Shown piece by piece: positions 35,536 to 47,363 of a stretch of 64,000 bases of DNA. The number at the start of each line of letters is the position of its first letter. The first letter of the stretch is position 1. A program made the translations under genes and the position numbers. The notes beneath the pieces are model-generated. The model had not been told where the DNA came from. It ran no database searches and worked only from the letters and a program-made list of their open reading frames with translations. This DNA is from Apoda limacodes (lineage: Eukaryota; Arthropoda; Insecta; Lepidoptera; Limacodidae). The stretch covers positions 898,001 through 962,000 of the forward strand of contig OX291562.1 of assembly GCA_946406115.1 (NCBI GenBank). The letters run 5' to 3'.

Positions 35536-36772
35536 ACAAAAATGTTATTGTATTCAGTCATATAAAAACCACTCTCTGTCCAAGTGACTACACCAATTGT
35601 TACGTAAGAAGCGAGGAAGGTCCATTTTTTGTTACTTTAATATGAAATACAGTTAATTGAAATAACACTTTTTGACTGAAAAAGCTAGGGGTAAGATGGA
35701 ATGGTAAGTGGGAAAGATGGAAATAGTTTATAGATTTTTTTATATAAGCGCTAGGTAAAATTGGCTAATAGATTGCTACATTGCTAGACGCCAATGGATA
35801 AAGCTACTATTGTTATTTAAAAATAAACCGCCAAAACACTATGTTCTTTCAAATTATATTTCTGTCTTACCCCGTTTTGAAGTCGTCTGGACAGGAGTTC
35901 TCAACCTTTTAGCAGTTGTTTTTTAATAGTTTGAAGGGTGACAAATAAAAACAAACACTAGTTAGTTAAAAATGTTATCTTTAATTGCGAATTATTCATA
36001 TTTTTTATTTGGTACTTATGTAGTAGTATAGTAAGTAGTCACATTGACGTAGGATATCAGGCATAAACTGGATGCACACCAGCCCAGCTATGGCACACAG
36101 GAACGGCACAGCAACGTTGCCGCAAAGCACGGTATGACATTCATTTATAAATGTATTTTATATGTAATATTCAGTAAAAAAAGTTGCAAATTTTAAAACG
36201 CCAAGCATTATTATTATATGTATAAATAAAAATGGATTACAGACCAGTCGTTGTTTTGATCTATTTAAAAGCGCTGCAGATCGTTATCTGGAACTTGGAT
36301 GACTCGGCAAGTATTTTCACGCAGATAATATTCAATATTGAAGCAGAAGCACCTAAAAATCACAAAATGTATTATAATCTGTTCAAATTGTACATTAATA
36401 GTAGGAGGTATATTTAACCTTCTAAGTATTATTTGAAAAAAAAAACAAGGAATTATTCACAATAAAAACAACTGAGAAATCCACAGGTTGAAAACACCTA
36501 TAGCGACATCGCTATACAAGCAATTGTGCTGACATAGCAATAAGTCCCACACCTCGCCAAGACCGCTAGCCCGTGACGCCAGTCATCGCCGCGCATCCGT
36601 ACTGGGTACTAGGTTCCTAGCTCTAAGCTAAATTTTACGTTTTGCCTATAGCAAAATAAATCCAATTGTTTCAAGTGAACCTTTTCATTTAATTGCCTTT
36701 GTCAAGTCACGCAACCTAAGCTACACTACATAGGTATTCCTCAATACCACCTCACACAATAAGTAGCTAAAT
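35536..36772. other. Non-coding DNA, possibly a gypsy 5' LTR on the right
   Basis: CAGGAGTTCTCAACCTTTT at 35894 resembles a hAT terminal repeat but its partner was not found. The region 36480-36772, which precedes a primer-binding-like site, could be the 5' LTR of the gypsy element. No matching copy is present after 39336, so this is not established. Confidence 0.35.
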
Positions 36773-36790
36773 TGGTGACCCATACTATAG
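36773..36790 (+). promoter_or_regulatory. Candidate tRNA primer-binding site of the gypsy element
   Basis: TGGTGACCCATACTATAG begins with TGG, the complement of a tRNA CCA end, and lies about 320 bp before the gag start, the usual place for a Ty3/gypsy primer-binding site. The tRNA was not identified. Confidence 0.35.
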
Positions 36791-37094
36791 AACAAAATAG
36801 GAGCAACCTCGAAATTGGAGTCAGAAGAAAATCGTCGGAAAATTCTAAGTGGCTTGACGAAAAATAAATTTTCGACGGACAACGCACACAGCGGTGCACT
36901 CAATATTAGGACTAGTACCCAGGTTCCCAAACTTTTACAAGTTTTACTTTTATTTTTTTACTTTACTTTATTTTACAACTCTTTTTACAAATTTTTTTCC
37001 TGCACGCCTATTGCGTGTGCTACTACGTAACTCCTTGGACATTTTCGTTCGTTTATCTCACCTACGCGAGTTTTACCACGCGAAGTGAAATAAT

Positions 37095-39336
37095 ATGACA
37101 AGCCAAGAAGACTCAAAAATGGACATGGCACAGATATCAGTAACCTCAAGAACCCCCGACTTTTGGGCAGACCAACCAAGGGTCTGGTTCATACAATTAG
37201 AGGCAATTCTAAACCCTCAAAAAGTGTCAGACGAAACAAAGTACAACGTCGTCGTGTCCAAATTAATTTCTTCATCGCGGATGTGAAGCAGCCCATCCTT
37301 GGGCTGACTTCCTCAGTAAACCATACCACGGTTACAAGATTTCACATACATGTTGTCTGGTAAGAAAATTTTCACCAAAATTGATTTAAATAGGGCCTAC
37401 CATAATATTAGGATCTTTCCTTCAGACATCGAAAAAACATGTATCACGACACCATGGTCACTTTATTCTTTTTCCCGCCTAAATTTTGGCATGAAAAACG
37501 CCAGCCAAACCTTTCAGCGTTTCATGAACGACACCGTGCTCCGTAAAATTCAAGTACCCAACCAAAATGGGGAATTGACTTCCAGCACCGATTTTTTGTT
37601 CTGCTATGTCGACGATATTCTAATTGCACCACCACCACCACGCGTCTCACGAAAAACACCTTAAAGCAATTTTCGAGAGACTAAAAAAATTTGGTGTCAC
37701 TATTAATTAAAGCAAATGCATTTTTGGCAAAGGTTCTGTAGAGTTTCTATGCTACGACGTATCGCCCGTAGGCATCAAACCTAAATTTAGAATCAAAATC
37801 TAAGGCTATTAACGAGTTTCCAAAACCTCAAAATGTAGAACAACTACGTTGCTTTTTAGGCATGATCAATTTTTATAGAGCCCATATTCCCAAAGCAGCG
37901 GAAATCCAAGCTCCACTCAATAGGTACTTGCACAAATCCAAGAAGCGAGACCGCACACCCATTGCATGGACGCCAGAGGCCGAGTCAGCATTCTCCGAGT
38001 GCAAAGTACAATTGCAAAATGCTGCGACGCTAAGCTACCCGACACCGGACGCGAAGCTAGCGATCATGGCTGAAGCGTCAGGCACGTGTTTAGGCGCCGT
38101 GCTGAATATGGAGCAAAAAGGTAAGATTACACCGTTAGGTTATTTCTCAAAGCGGATGTCTGAGGCTCAACGAAAGTACAGCACGTACGATAGGGAGTTG
38201 TTAGCCATATATTCAGCAGTGGAATACTTTAGGTATATGATCGAAGGTCCCGTTTTTACGATTTATACCGACCACAAACCACTAATGTATGCTTTCTCCA
38301 AGAAGCCAAGTGATAAGGACTCACCTAGACGGACAAGACAACTCATGTATATAAGTGAATTCACAACAGATATCCGCCACATTAGCGCTGAGAACAATCT
38401 TCCAGCAGACAGCTTTTCCAGGGTCGAAATAGACAGCATCAACGGGTCGAACATCGATTTCCAGGAACTAGCCAAGGCACAAGGCCTTGACCTCGAGTTA
38501 CAAAAACTACTGAACTCGAAAACCTCTGCCAGGATCGAAAAAGTTTTCATCCCAGGCACCAACATAAAAATTTATTGCGAGGTTTCACGTAACAAACCGA
38601 GACCTTATCACCCTGAAACTTTCAGGAGGTCAGCCTTTGACCTAATTCACAACCTGAGCCATCCAGGCATCCGCACTTCGGGATGGTGGCCGAGAGATAC
38701 TTCTGGCCTAAGATGAATGTAGATGTAGGAAACTTTGCCAAAACCTGCATACTTTGCCAAAAGTCGAAAGTACACCGACACACCGTCTTAAAGTCAGGTA
38801 CTTTTCCGCCTTGTAATCGTTTTGAACATGTCCACTTGGACATAGTAGGGCCACTACCAACGTCACCGGACGGCTATAGGTATTGCGTCACAATGGTCGA
38901 TCGCGCCACGGGATGGCCTGATTCTTTCCCCATTAAAGATATCTGGGTCACACGCTTTGGTTGCCCGGTTAACATCACCACGGATCAAGGTACACAGTTT
39001 GAAAGTTCGCTTTTCAGAGAACTTATGGCCTACTTAGGGGTTGAAAGAATACGTACAACGAGCTATCACCCCCAAAGTAATTCAACAGTGGAAAGATTTC
39101 ACCGCAGTCTCAAGGCAGCCCTTATGGCTGGACTGCAATCCTACAAAACGTCGTGGGTAGAACAGCTACCTACTGTCCTATTCGGTCTAAGGTCAGTACC
39201 CAAAACTGACAACCAAGTAAGCTCTGCTGAAATGACATACGGACAGACGCTACGACTTCCAGGCGAGTTTTATTACAATTTAAGTAAGAACGTAGGAGAC
39301 TCCACGAATTCTTACTTAAATTACGCCAAACAATAG
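37095..39336 (+). pseudogene. Ty3/gypsy gag-pol remnant with large deletions
   Basis: A 63-codon gag start (37095; PDFWADQPRVWFIQLEAIL) ends at a TGA and passes into the protease end (FIADVKQPILGL) in another frame, so most of gag and protease is deleted. The reverse transcriptase follows (IFTKIDLNRAYHNI and YVDDILIA, 37350-37664), with a frame break near 37640-37860. RNase H is in 37862-38716 (SKRMSEAQRKYSTYDRE, YTDHKPLMYAFS). The integrase zinc finger begins there and continues after a frame change at about 38690 (CILCQKS). The integrase core keeps its three acids (HLDIVGPL, TTDQGTQF, TVERFHRSL), but about 20 residues are missing between PIKDI and WVTRFGCP. The order RT-RNaseH-integrase identifies the superfamily. 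Confidence 0.9.
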
Positions 39337-39734
39337 GGAAACACAAACCCAAACACACAAGAAATATCATAAACTGTCAATATCAATTGTTGCGGATGGC
39401 TAGGCGCGGCGCTATACATACATACTTGTATAGATAGATAGTCGCTTATTTCTAATGAATTGTAAATAAGATAATAAAGTTTACCCTTTGTTCCCGCGTA
39501 CAGAGGTAGGTAGATATAGATAAGATCTCTATATCGAATAGTTTTAAGCATGAATGTTTGTTTGTTGTAATTAAATAAAGTTAATACCCCGACTTCTGAT
39601 AGTTAAGTATTAGGTAGGTAAACAAATGTGAAACCAGTTAGGTTCCTTTTTATGACCTATTGTTTATCTTTTTATAAGTAAAACTCATACTGTGGATTTT
39701 CCTGCGCAATGAGAAGTGTGTAAATGTTTATGTC
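39337..39734. other. Non-coding DNA between the gypsy remnant and the Jockey plus copy
   Basis: This is where a gypsy 3' LTR would be expected. AATAAAG near 39474 and AATAAAG near 39575 are possible polyadenylation signals, but I could not match this segment to 36480-36772. Confidence 0.4.
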
Positions 39735-40402
39735 TTGCCTCAGCGCTGACGACCTCGAATTGTTGTTTGGATTATTGCCCGCAATTCTTGGAAAATTGGC
39801 CTGAGTGTTGAGCGCTGCTCAGTTGAGTGTATTGGCTGGGAAATTGCTTCTCGGCCCGCTCTGAGTGTGCTTTCGCGCTTTTCAACGCGCCCATAACGTG
39901 AACGTTATCGAAGCGATACTGTGTGTTTTTGTGTGTGAGTGTGTGTTCTAGTAGTCGCGGAACTACTACGCATAGTGGTGACCCTCGCTTGCCTCTTTGA
40001 CTGACGCTGGTTCGCCCGGCCTGAGTCCGGCTTTGGGTTAATCGCTAGCGTAGTATTTCCGCTTCAGCGGTTCGCCGCTCCGCGCATTCTCGCGTTTTAA
40101 GTATCGATTGCGTCTAGTTTGTAGAAATCCAGTTCCGAGTGCTAAAGGGCTGGTGGGTGAGATCTTATAGCTCATTTCAGAGTTGCGGTCTACCTAACGT
40201 TTCTTATTCGTAAACGTCTCGTCGCTCGGGTGGAAACCTAACGGTGACAACGTAAACCCGGCCGTAGGAGTAGGAGTTAGGTACACACCAAGCAATCCGT
40301 AGCACTGCGAGGTGCTTGGCCACACTTAGGTATTCTTGCTCCTCGCCAGCAATGGTGGGGAGTCACTAGGTACACAAAAACTACACCTCGGCCACTCCCG
40401 CG
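39735..40402 (+). promoter_or_regulatory. 5' UTR / internal promoter region of the Jockey element, plus copy
   Basis: The 668 bp before the ORF1 start are conserved with 33473-34140 (for example GAATTGTTGTTTGGATTATT near 39757 and the CCGCTTCAGCGGTTCG block near 40060). The conservation of non-coding sequence fits a promoter/leader that moved with each copy. Confidence 0.6.
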
Positions 40403-42182
40403 ATGGCCGAAGTACTCAAAGGCATGTCCGGGACCAGATAGGGGAGATCATCAAAGCTTGTCTTCGTGATCACTCAGATCTCGTCCAAGCCTGCTCTTCC
40501 CAGGCTGTGGCTGCCCTCACAGCGTATGACAAGTCCGTGCCCTCTCTGTGTTCGCCACCGCGTTCCCCGTCTCGCTCGCGCACTCGTTCGCGCTCTCGCT
40601 CTCCCCGCACGCGCTCTCTGTGCCGCGACCCCCGCTCTCGCGACCCGCGTGTCCCTCGCCGCGCTCTTCGGGCCCCTGTGCCGAATCGTCCCCCCACTCC
40701 GGTAGCTGATTTGACCCCTTCTCGGTCACTCGCTACCCCGTCCCCCACAACCTCCGAAACTGCACCCCTGTCTCCGGTAGCCGTAATGTCCGCTGAGTCG
40801 GCGTTGTCCTCAAACGAGGACGACGAAGGCTTCAAAGTGGTTGGCCTGAGGACAAAAAAGGGAAAAAAGCGGAAGACGACCGCCAAGTCAAAAAGCCTTC
40901 GGCGGCATCCGCTCGGCAGTCTTCTCTTCCTCCCTCCGATTCTGAGGCTAAACGCCTCAAAGCGCCTAGCCTAGCCTAGGCCAGTTCTGAGCCAGCCGCC
41001 ATGGACACAACCCCCGCCGCCACCTCTTCGCAGGCCGACTGTCCCACTTCGGGACGGAAGGAAAAAACTCCGCCCCCTGTTGTTATCAAAGACAAAGGGC
41101 CCGGCCAAACATAGCTTACGCTATGAAGACCAAGCGTATAAACTATAAGCACGCCCGCAATGATGCCGAGCGCGGCATCAAAGTGCAGGTCACGATACCA
41201 ACAGATTTCCGAAATCTGACGACTTTTCTTACGGCTCAAAAATACGAGTACCATACGTACTCGCTGGCCGAAGAACGCGTGCTCAGGGCAGTAATAAGGG
41301 GAGACCCTAAGGAATTCTCCGCAAAAACTGTCCAGGACGACTTAATCGTCCAAGGTCTCCCTGTAAGGGAAGTACATCGCATGTACAACGGCCGCAACCG
41401 ATCTGAGTGCTACGACATGGTGCTCGTAGTGCTAGACCTCATCAAAGAGGGCAAAGCCATCTTTAATATTAAAGATGTGTGCAGCCTCAAGGGCGTCCGG
41501 GTCGAGACTCCGCACAAGCGGTCGAACCCAGGACAATGCCACTGATGCCAGTTGTATGGCCACGCACAGCGCAACTGCAGACGCAGACCGCGCTGCGTGA
41601 TTAGTCTGCGCGATCACGCCACTCCGGACTGTGATCGCGATCGCTGTAACGCATCCGACCCGGTCGCTTGCGTACTCTGTGGGAGCGAAGGCCACCCAGT
41701 GAATTACCGCGGGTGCCCCAAACAGAACTCGCGTAAACCCAAACAGGGTAAATCGCGCCCCTCCGCCCCCCGCCAACAGGCTCTGCTCGTGCCTGCTCCC
41801 CTCCCTGCTGTCAACGCCTGGAGCCGTCCTCCAGCGCTAGTTGACGCAATCAAATCTAAAGAGACAGACAAATTTTTGTCTGCTCTCCCTGGGCCCGTCT
41901 CAGTCACGGGTATTCCCTACCCCGCCCCTCTCATGTCCCGGGACATCCCGCGTCCAGCGCCTATGCGAAGTGCTCCCGCACCCCTCTTCTGCGCTGCCCC
42001 GCAACGCCGCTCAGACGGCATTCTCGCCGAGATTTCTTGGGCCTGCGACCCAGCCTATTTTGAGATCGTGTTCGCCGAATCGATCAGACGTACAGATCAC
42101 CGATCTCAATCAAATGCTCAGCTTCATGGCTAAGCATCGCGACTTCTTCGCCGCCCTCCGCAGGGTGGCCCCAAAACCTTAA
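40403..42182 (+). pseudogene. Jockey ORF1, plus copy
   Basis: ATG 40403 (MAEVLKGMS) is followed by a frameshift within 12 codons, after which the other frame continues IGEIIKACLRDHSDL. An Arg/Ser tract (SPSRSRTRSRSRSPRTRS) lies at about 40555-40620. A second frame change occurs near 40900. The block from 41123 has DDLIVQGLPVREVHRMYNG; a TGA at 41543-41545 replaces a base within the first zinc knuckle (CH.CQLYGHAQRNC), and the second knuckle Cys is changed (CVISLRDH for CVKCLRDH). The third, CVLCGSEGHPVNYRGC, is intact. A last frame change near 42080 leads to the conserved end FFAALRRVAPKP at 42182. Confidence 0.88.
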
Positions 42183-42190
42183 AAACCAAA

Positions 42191-44314
42191 ATGGATTGCA
42201 CAACCGCGCGCAAAAAACTCCTTAGGTCCGTCTCCTTAGGCTATTTTAAGGCCAACGGTCTATGTAACTAAAGAGAGGAATTATCGCAATACCTCTCGTC
42301 TCAAAAACCGGACGTCTTCCTCATCCAGGAAACGTTCCTAAAGCCCGTTGTCCGCACCCCTTCGATCGCGAACTATCGCACCGTCCGTAATGATAGAACT
42401 GCCTCCAATCTCGGAGGCACTCTCATCTATTACAGGCGCTCCCTGCATTGCTCCCCTATCGATCCTCCACCACTTACGAACTTAGAAGCATCCGTCTGCC
42501 GCTTAGCGATGACCGGCCATCAGCCGATCATCATTGCATCGGTTTATCTCTCTCCCCTAAAAGACTTGCTCGAGAGCGACCTTCAGTCGCTCTTAAATTT
42601 AGGCGACGCCGTCATTCTTGCCGGCGACCTAAATTGCAAGCATCGCCGCTGGAACTCTTCAGTAACTTCACGGAGAGGCAGACTCCTCGACGATTTAGTT
42701 GACAGACTAAACTTTGACATCATCGCTCCCATGACGCCCACTTACTTTCCCCACAATACTCGGAATAACCCTGACGTACTAGACATAGCACTTCTAAAGA
42801 ATGTAAGGCTAAGCTTTCGCTCTATAGAGGCGCCTGACGAACTTGACTCGGACCACCGCCCTGTCCTCCTCCGATTAGGTTCCCCTTCGGACTCTCCTCC
42901 CGACACTAGAACCGTGACGTACTGGGATAAATTTGGGCAATTGCTCGAAAATCCCAGCTCGCCACATCTAGAACGCGTTCCCAACGTGATCTCTTCCGCG
43001 ACCGACCTAAACGTAGCTATCGACTCAGTAGTTGGCGAGTGCTCAAGACAGGTGCCGGTTGGTGATAATCACCGCCTTATCCTGCCGCAGCACATCAGGT
43101 CGCTAATGATTGAGCGTAACGCGGCCCGCCGCGCACGCGATCGCGCTCCCACTATCGAAAATAAAGCTCGCTTCAACGACTTACACCGCCGTGTAAGAAC
43201 CGCTGTAGCTGAGCTTCGCGCCTAACGTTTCGGTGATCTTATGGAGAACATTTCTCCTTCTCACCAAGCTTATTGGCACTTAGCCATAGCTCTAACATCC
43301 GAAACCGCCAACTCTGTTCCTCCGTTAACTCGTCCCTACAACGATCCCGCGTTCAATGACGACGAAAAAGCGGATTGACTAGCGTCTAGCCTCCAAGCCC
43401 AATGTGCCTTAAGCACACAGCCTTTCGATCCCGACCACGTGCGTGAGGTAGACGGCGAAGTGGAGAGCAGAACTTCTCAGCCTCCACAAGACCCCCTGCC
43501 CCCTGTCACTGTCGATGAAGTCTTACAGGTCATCAAAGACCTACGCCCCCTTAAAGCCCCCGGTGCGGACGGTATCTCTAACGATATCCTAAAGCGCCTC
43601 ACTCTTCCCCTTCTCTGCCTCCTAATAGTGATCTTTAACGCTGCTATCGAACATTGCATCTTTCCTTCTCAATAGAAAGATCTTCGCTATCTTCTTCGAT
43701 GTAGCGAAAGCTTTCGACAAAGTCTGGCACAACGGTTTAATTTTTAAACTGTACAACTTTCAGTTGCCAGATCGTCTCGTGCTCATCATACGAGACTATT
43801 TTTCGAATTGTATCTTACGCTACAAAGTTGAAGGCACTCTCTCTTCCCCCCGTCCCATAGAGGAGTCCCGCAAGGGTCCGTGCTCGCCCCCATCTTGTAC
43901 CTTCTGTACACCAACGACATCCCTAAAACGATAGGTACTCAACTAGCCCTCTTTGCGGACGATACCGCTCTCTATACCACCGATAGGCAAGTGAGTCGAT
44001 TCACTAAGAGACTTCAAACCGCTATCACCGCCCTAGGCGAATGGTTTCGGAAATGGAGAATCGAGGTGAATCCCGACAAAAGCTCTACCGTCCTCTTTAC
44101 CGTACGCTGCCCTCCGCGGCCATCTTCCCTCTCTCTCCTCGGTCGTGCCATTCCCTGGCAAAATAAGACCATATATCTCGGTGTGACCATGGATAGTCGT
44201 TTGAACTTCCACGCTCACACCAAAATAGTCAGAGACCGAGCCGCTTTTGTCCTCGGTCGTCTTTATCCCATGATAGGCGATAGCGAGATTAGTCTCTACG
44301 ACCTCCCCGAGTAG
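42191..44314 (+). pseudogene. Jockey ORF2: endonuclease and reverse transcriptase, plus copy
   Basis: ATG 42191 starts the frame 8 bp after the ORF1 stop. The endonuclease has YFKANGL where the minus copy has YFNANGL, so the catalytic Asn is lost, and a TAA follows a few codons later. The rest of the domain is good (QETFL, GDLNCKHRRWN, DVLDIALL, DSDHRPV). An in-frame TAA at 43223-43225 and a TGA near 43376 separate it from the reverse transcriptase, at exactly the positions seen in the minus copy. At about 43675 a deletion joins IFPSQ to FFDVAKAFDKVWHNG in another frame. LFADDTALY and GEWFRKWRIEVNPDKSS are present in 43880-44314, and the C-terminal domain is lost to a second deletion. Confidence 0.9.
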
Positions 44315-44611
44315 GGTCTCCGTCCAAACACGACGCCGACGTCCCCGGGTTCGTCGGCGCCCTCAGGGATACACGAGGTATCAAAGAGTGCCGGGGCGCT
44401 TCTCGCCCCCACTCAATCGCAACCGCACCCGCGTAACGGGGAACTCCCCTCCTGGCGGTGATTAACTCCGAGGCTTCGAGCGTAGAGCCCTTGAGCGTTG
44501 GGCGCTATATGGGCTGAGGCTCCTTCAGAGTCTCGCCCCAAAAGCCCGGTGAAGCAGTAATGGCTGCAATAGCCAACTGCATAGTCAGTTCAGGAAAAAA
44601 AAAAAAAGCTG

Positions 44612-45872
44612 ATAGCATTCCTGTCGCCTCGGGGATCAAGAAAGCCTCCTGAACAGGAGCAAAAGAAAACTGGAAAAACGATGAAGTTTTATTTTAAAGT
44701 GCAGTGTAAATTATGTAAATAGTAGTGTAAGAAAATAGTGTTTGTGAAAATTAGGGGCCACAATAAAGGTGGTTGCATTGTAACGTGAACGGGCGTTTTA
44801 TTGTTTCTTTCTTAAACGTCACACTGGTCCTTTCAATCGTAACGTCGGCCCTTTTCGGGGCTAGTGAGCACGCGCCTATACAGTCCGCTGCTCGGTCTGT
44901 TACAATCAATCTTAAAGTAAGATGAAGTAGGTTCAGATTTCGTATGTTATTTACCTCATCATTGTTTGTTTATTTGTGTAGCACATTTTGTAGAACATGT
45001 TGCAGTCATGTATTAGAATGTGGGTTCAAATGAAGCTATGACAACAATGCGCTTTTTTGTTTATTATTATTTACTGTTTTTTTGTTTGTAATCTCATTTT
45101 ATAAATTGGACAGCTTTAAGGTCTTGTTTTGTTTCTAAGGATTAAAACACACCAATTCATATAACAAAGTATTTATTTAAATTTCATAACAATTAAATCC
45201 TGTTTTACTTCTATAATATGTAGTATTTGAATGTAGATTGCGTTGAGAGAAGTTGTATTTTTTTTTCTCTAAGAAACCGACCTATTGCGTAGTTTTACTT
45301 TTATTACTTCTTTAGGGCCCCTTTTACTTAACGGGTAGAGACATAACGGGATAGTCTACTTTACGCAGTCTCGTGTGACGCGCGTGACACCAGTTTGTCA
45401 CCAGAATGAGTCTACAACACGGAGACCGGAAATTGTACGTCGTCACAGCGAGCGTGCCACACTCACGCAGAGAGGAACCGGTGTTAAGGACAACTGATTG
45501 CATGTGTTGAGTAGGGTGCCTCCTCTAAACACTAAAGCAGGAGGAAAAAAAATACCAGACCTCCTAGCGTGATATCTTTAAGAAAGATTTTAAAATCATT
45601 GTAAGGTTCCTAAGTAAATATTTAAGGTTCCGCACCCAAAGGCTGCCTTCGGGAGTATATTAATAAGCCTATACTGTCTTCCTGTCGGTCCAACTTTGAA
45701 GGTTCAGTATCGTTTGAATCTTAATAGGTAAATTGTTTAAATTTTTTCAAAATTAATGCATATGTTATTACGGATGATATTTTAAAAAGTGATAAAAAAG
45801 ATAAAAAGTTCAGCTCCTTACACAAACATTTTTTTTGTAACAAATTCTTTTTTCGCCTTGAGTTTTAACATG
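44612..45872. other. Non-coding DNA, possible LTR fragment at the left
   Basis: About 44690-44910 has LTR-like traits: CAATAAAGG followed ~60 bp later by ACACTGGTCCTTTCAATCGT and an end at GTTACA. No second copy is present, so I do not assign it. A partial AAGGTTCCGCACCC block lies at 45624, and GC-richer sequence at 45350-45500 codes for nothing recognised. Confidence 0.35.
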
Positions 45873-45980
45873 CAAGTTCATAACTTGGAGTGACATTAAC
45901 GTAAAATTACTTTAAGCGACACATATAAGTTCATAACTTGGAGTGACATTAACGTAAAATAACAAATAATATGCAGACAT
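45873..45980. repeat. 54-bp direct repeat, two partial copies
   Basis: AAGTTCATAACTTGGAGTGA followed by CATTAACGTAAAAT occurs at about 45873 and 45927. Confidence 0.7.
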
Positions 45981-46767
45981 ACAAGCTTTTAACTTGGATT
46001 CCAAAAAAAACGTAAACGCTCACCATCGCTTTCTATAACTGTGATTCCTAAAACAACGCGACTATACCAACGCGACTATACCGACGCGACCGTCTCGAAA
46101 ACGTATTAACACAACAAATAACTTTTGTAGCGTTCCCGCAGAAGGAGAACTTTCTGAACGCAGTTTAAAACTAAAACCTTACCCGTACCTTCTTATACTC
46201 GCTGACAAGAGCGCGGGTGCTCTAGAATATTCAAGGATCTATCTTGTAGTTTATTACGAATTCGTTAACGACCCATTTGACGTTAACACCCGTGGTCTAG
46301 GTTTAGTTTGTAAACTATATTGACTATCTCGGAAGAATAAACCTTTGTTTGAGAAGATAAGGTTCACTTTTTCCAATAACGCTATATTAGAGCTAAATCA
46401 AAGTAAAATTACAATGCATTTTATCGTTATTTCCTAGAAGTTTATCGGTAAGTTAAAGTTAACGGAACGTATTTTTTATTTAACTCGCCCAACATCCGAG
46501 CCCAGAACGATACTAAAATATCTTAGCTTTATACATTTCAGCCATAATTTCATGAAAATAATTGTCTTAAATCTAATTTATCAAGAAATCTCAAAGCAAA
46601 TGTAATAAGAGTTCAGTGAACGTAATTAAATTGTCAAAGCGAGTTTAGGATTATTGTTAACGAGATCAAGCAAGTTTACAATTACCTATTAGAAAATTAT
46701 CTTTAACTATATTAATTATCTAAGGAAATTATTGACTTAAATTTAAGTGAATTAGTGATATAATCAT
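45981..46767. other. AT-rich non-coding DNA
   Basis: A short CAACGCGACTATACC triplication lies at 46055-46100. Nothing else is recognised. Confidence 0.5.
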
Positions 46768-47218
46768 TTTTATACGTCCGGGTAGCTGCCTTTATACGTC
46801 CGGGTAGCTGCCTTTATACGTCCGGGTCCGGCTGCCTTTATACGTCCGGGTAGCTGCCTTTATACGTCCGGATCCGGCTGCCTTTATACGTCCGGGTAGC
46901 TGCCTTTATACGTCCGGGTAGCTGCCTTTATACGTCCGGGTAGCTGCCTTTATACGTCCGGGTAGCTGCCTTTATACGTCCGGGTAGCTGCCTTTATACG
47001 TCCGGGTAGCTGCCTTTATACGTCCGGGTAGCTGCCTTTATACGTCCGGGTAGCTGCCTTTATACGTCCGGGTAGCTGCCTTTATACGTCCGGGTAGCTG
47101 CCTTTATACGTCCGGGTAGCTGCCTTTATACGTCCGGGTAGCTGCCTTTATACGTCCGGGTAGCTGCCTTTATACGTCCGGGTAGCTGCCTTTATACGTC
47201 CGGGTCCGGCTGCCTTTA
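46768..47218. repeat. 22-bp minisatellite, about 20 copies
   Basis: The unit TTTATACGTCCGGGTAGCTG plus CC repeats head-to-tail. Three units are a 24-bp variant with GGGTCCGGCTGCC or GGATCCGGCTGCC (near 46825, 46868 and the last unit). The variant units near both edges suggest homogenisation of the middle. Confidence 0.96.
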
Positions 47219-47363
47219 TTTGTACATTTAAACGTATACCTAAATAAAAGAACCTCCCATCAAAAAAAATCAAATCAATAATAATTATTAAATGTGACAT
47301 TTATTAATAGTACTTAATAATCTATATTAGGATATTTAGATGATTGCTACTGCTTCTAATGTT

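Larger units (their letters stand above)
39735..44611 (+). mobile_element. Near-full-length Jockey-type LINE, plus copy
   Basis: Same family as 28703-34140, in opposite orientation. It begins TTGCCTCAGCGCTGACGACC at 39735 and ends GAAGCAGTAATGGCTGCAAT, CAGTTCAGG, then a 13-A tail at 44599-44611. It is collinear with the minus copy except for separate internal deletions: one inside the reverse transcriptase near 43680 and one in the C-terminal region near 44280. It is defective. Confidence 0.92.

Noticed and set aside
35272..35565. Small proteins on both strands at the Jockey 3' fragment
   Set aside because: They match the non-coding 3' UTR of the Jockey family.
36480..39734. Paired LTRs for the gypsy element
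   Set aside because: Sequences before 36773 and after 39336 show no visible match to each other.
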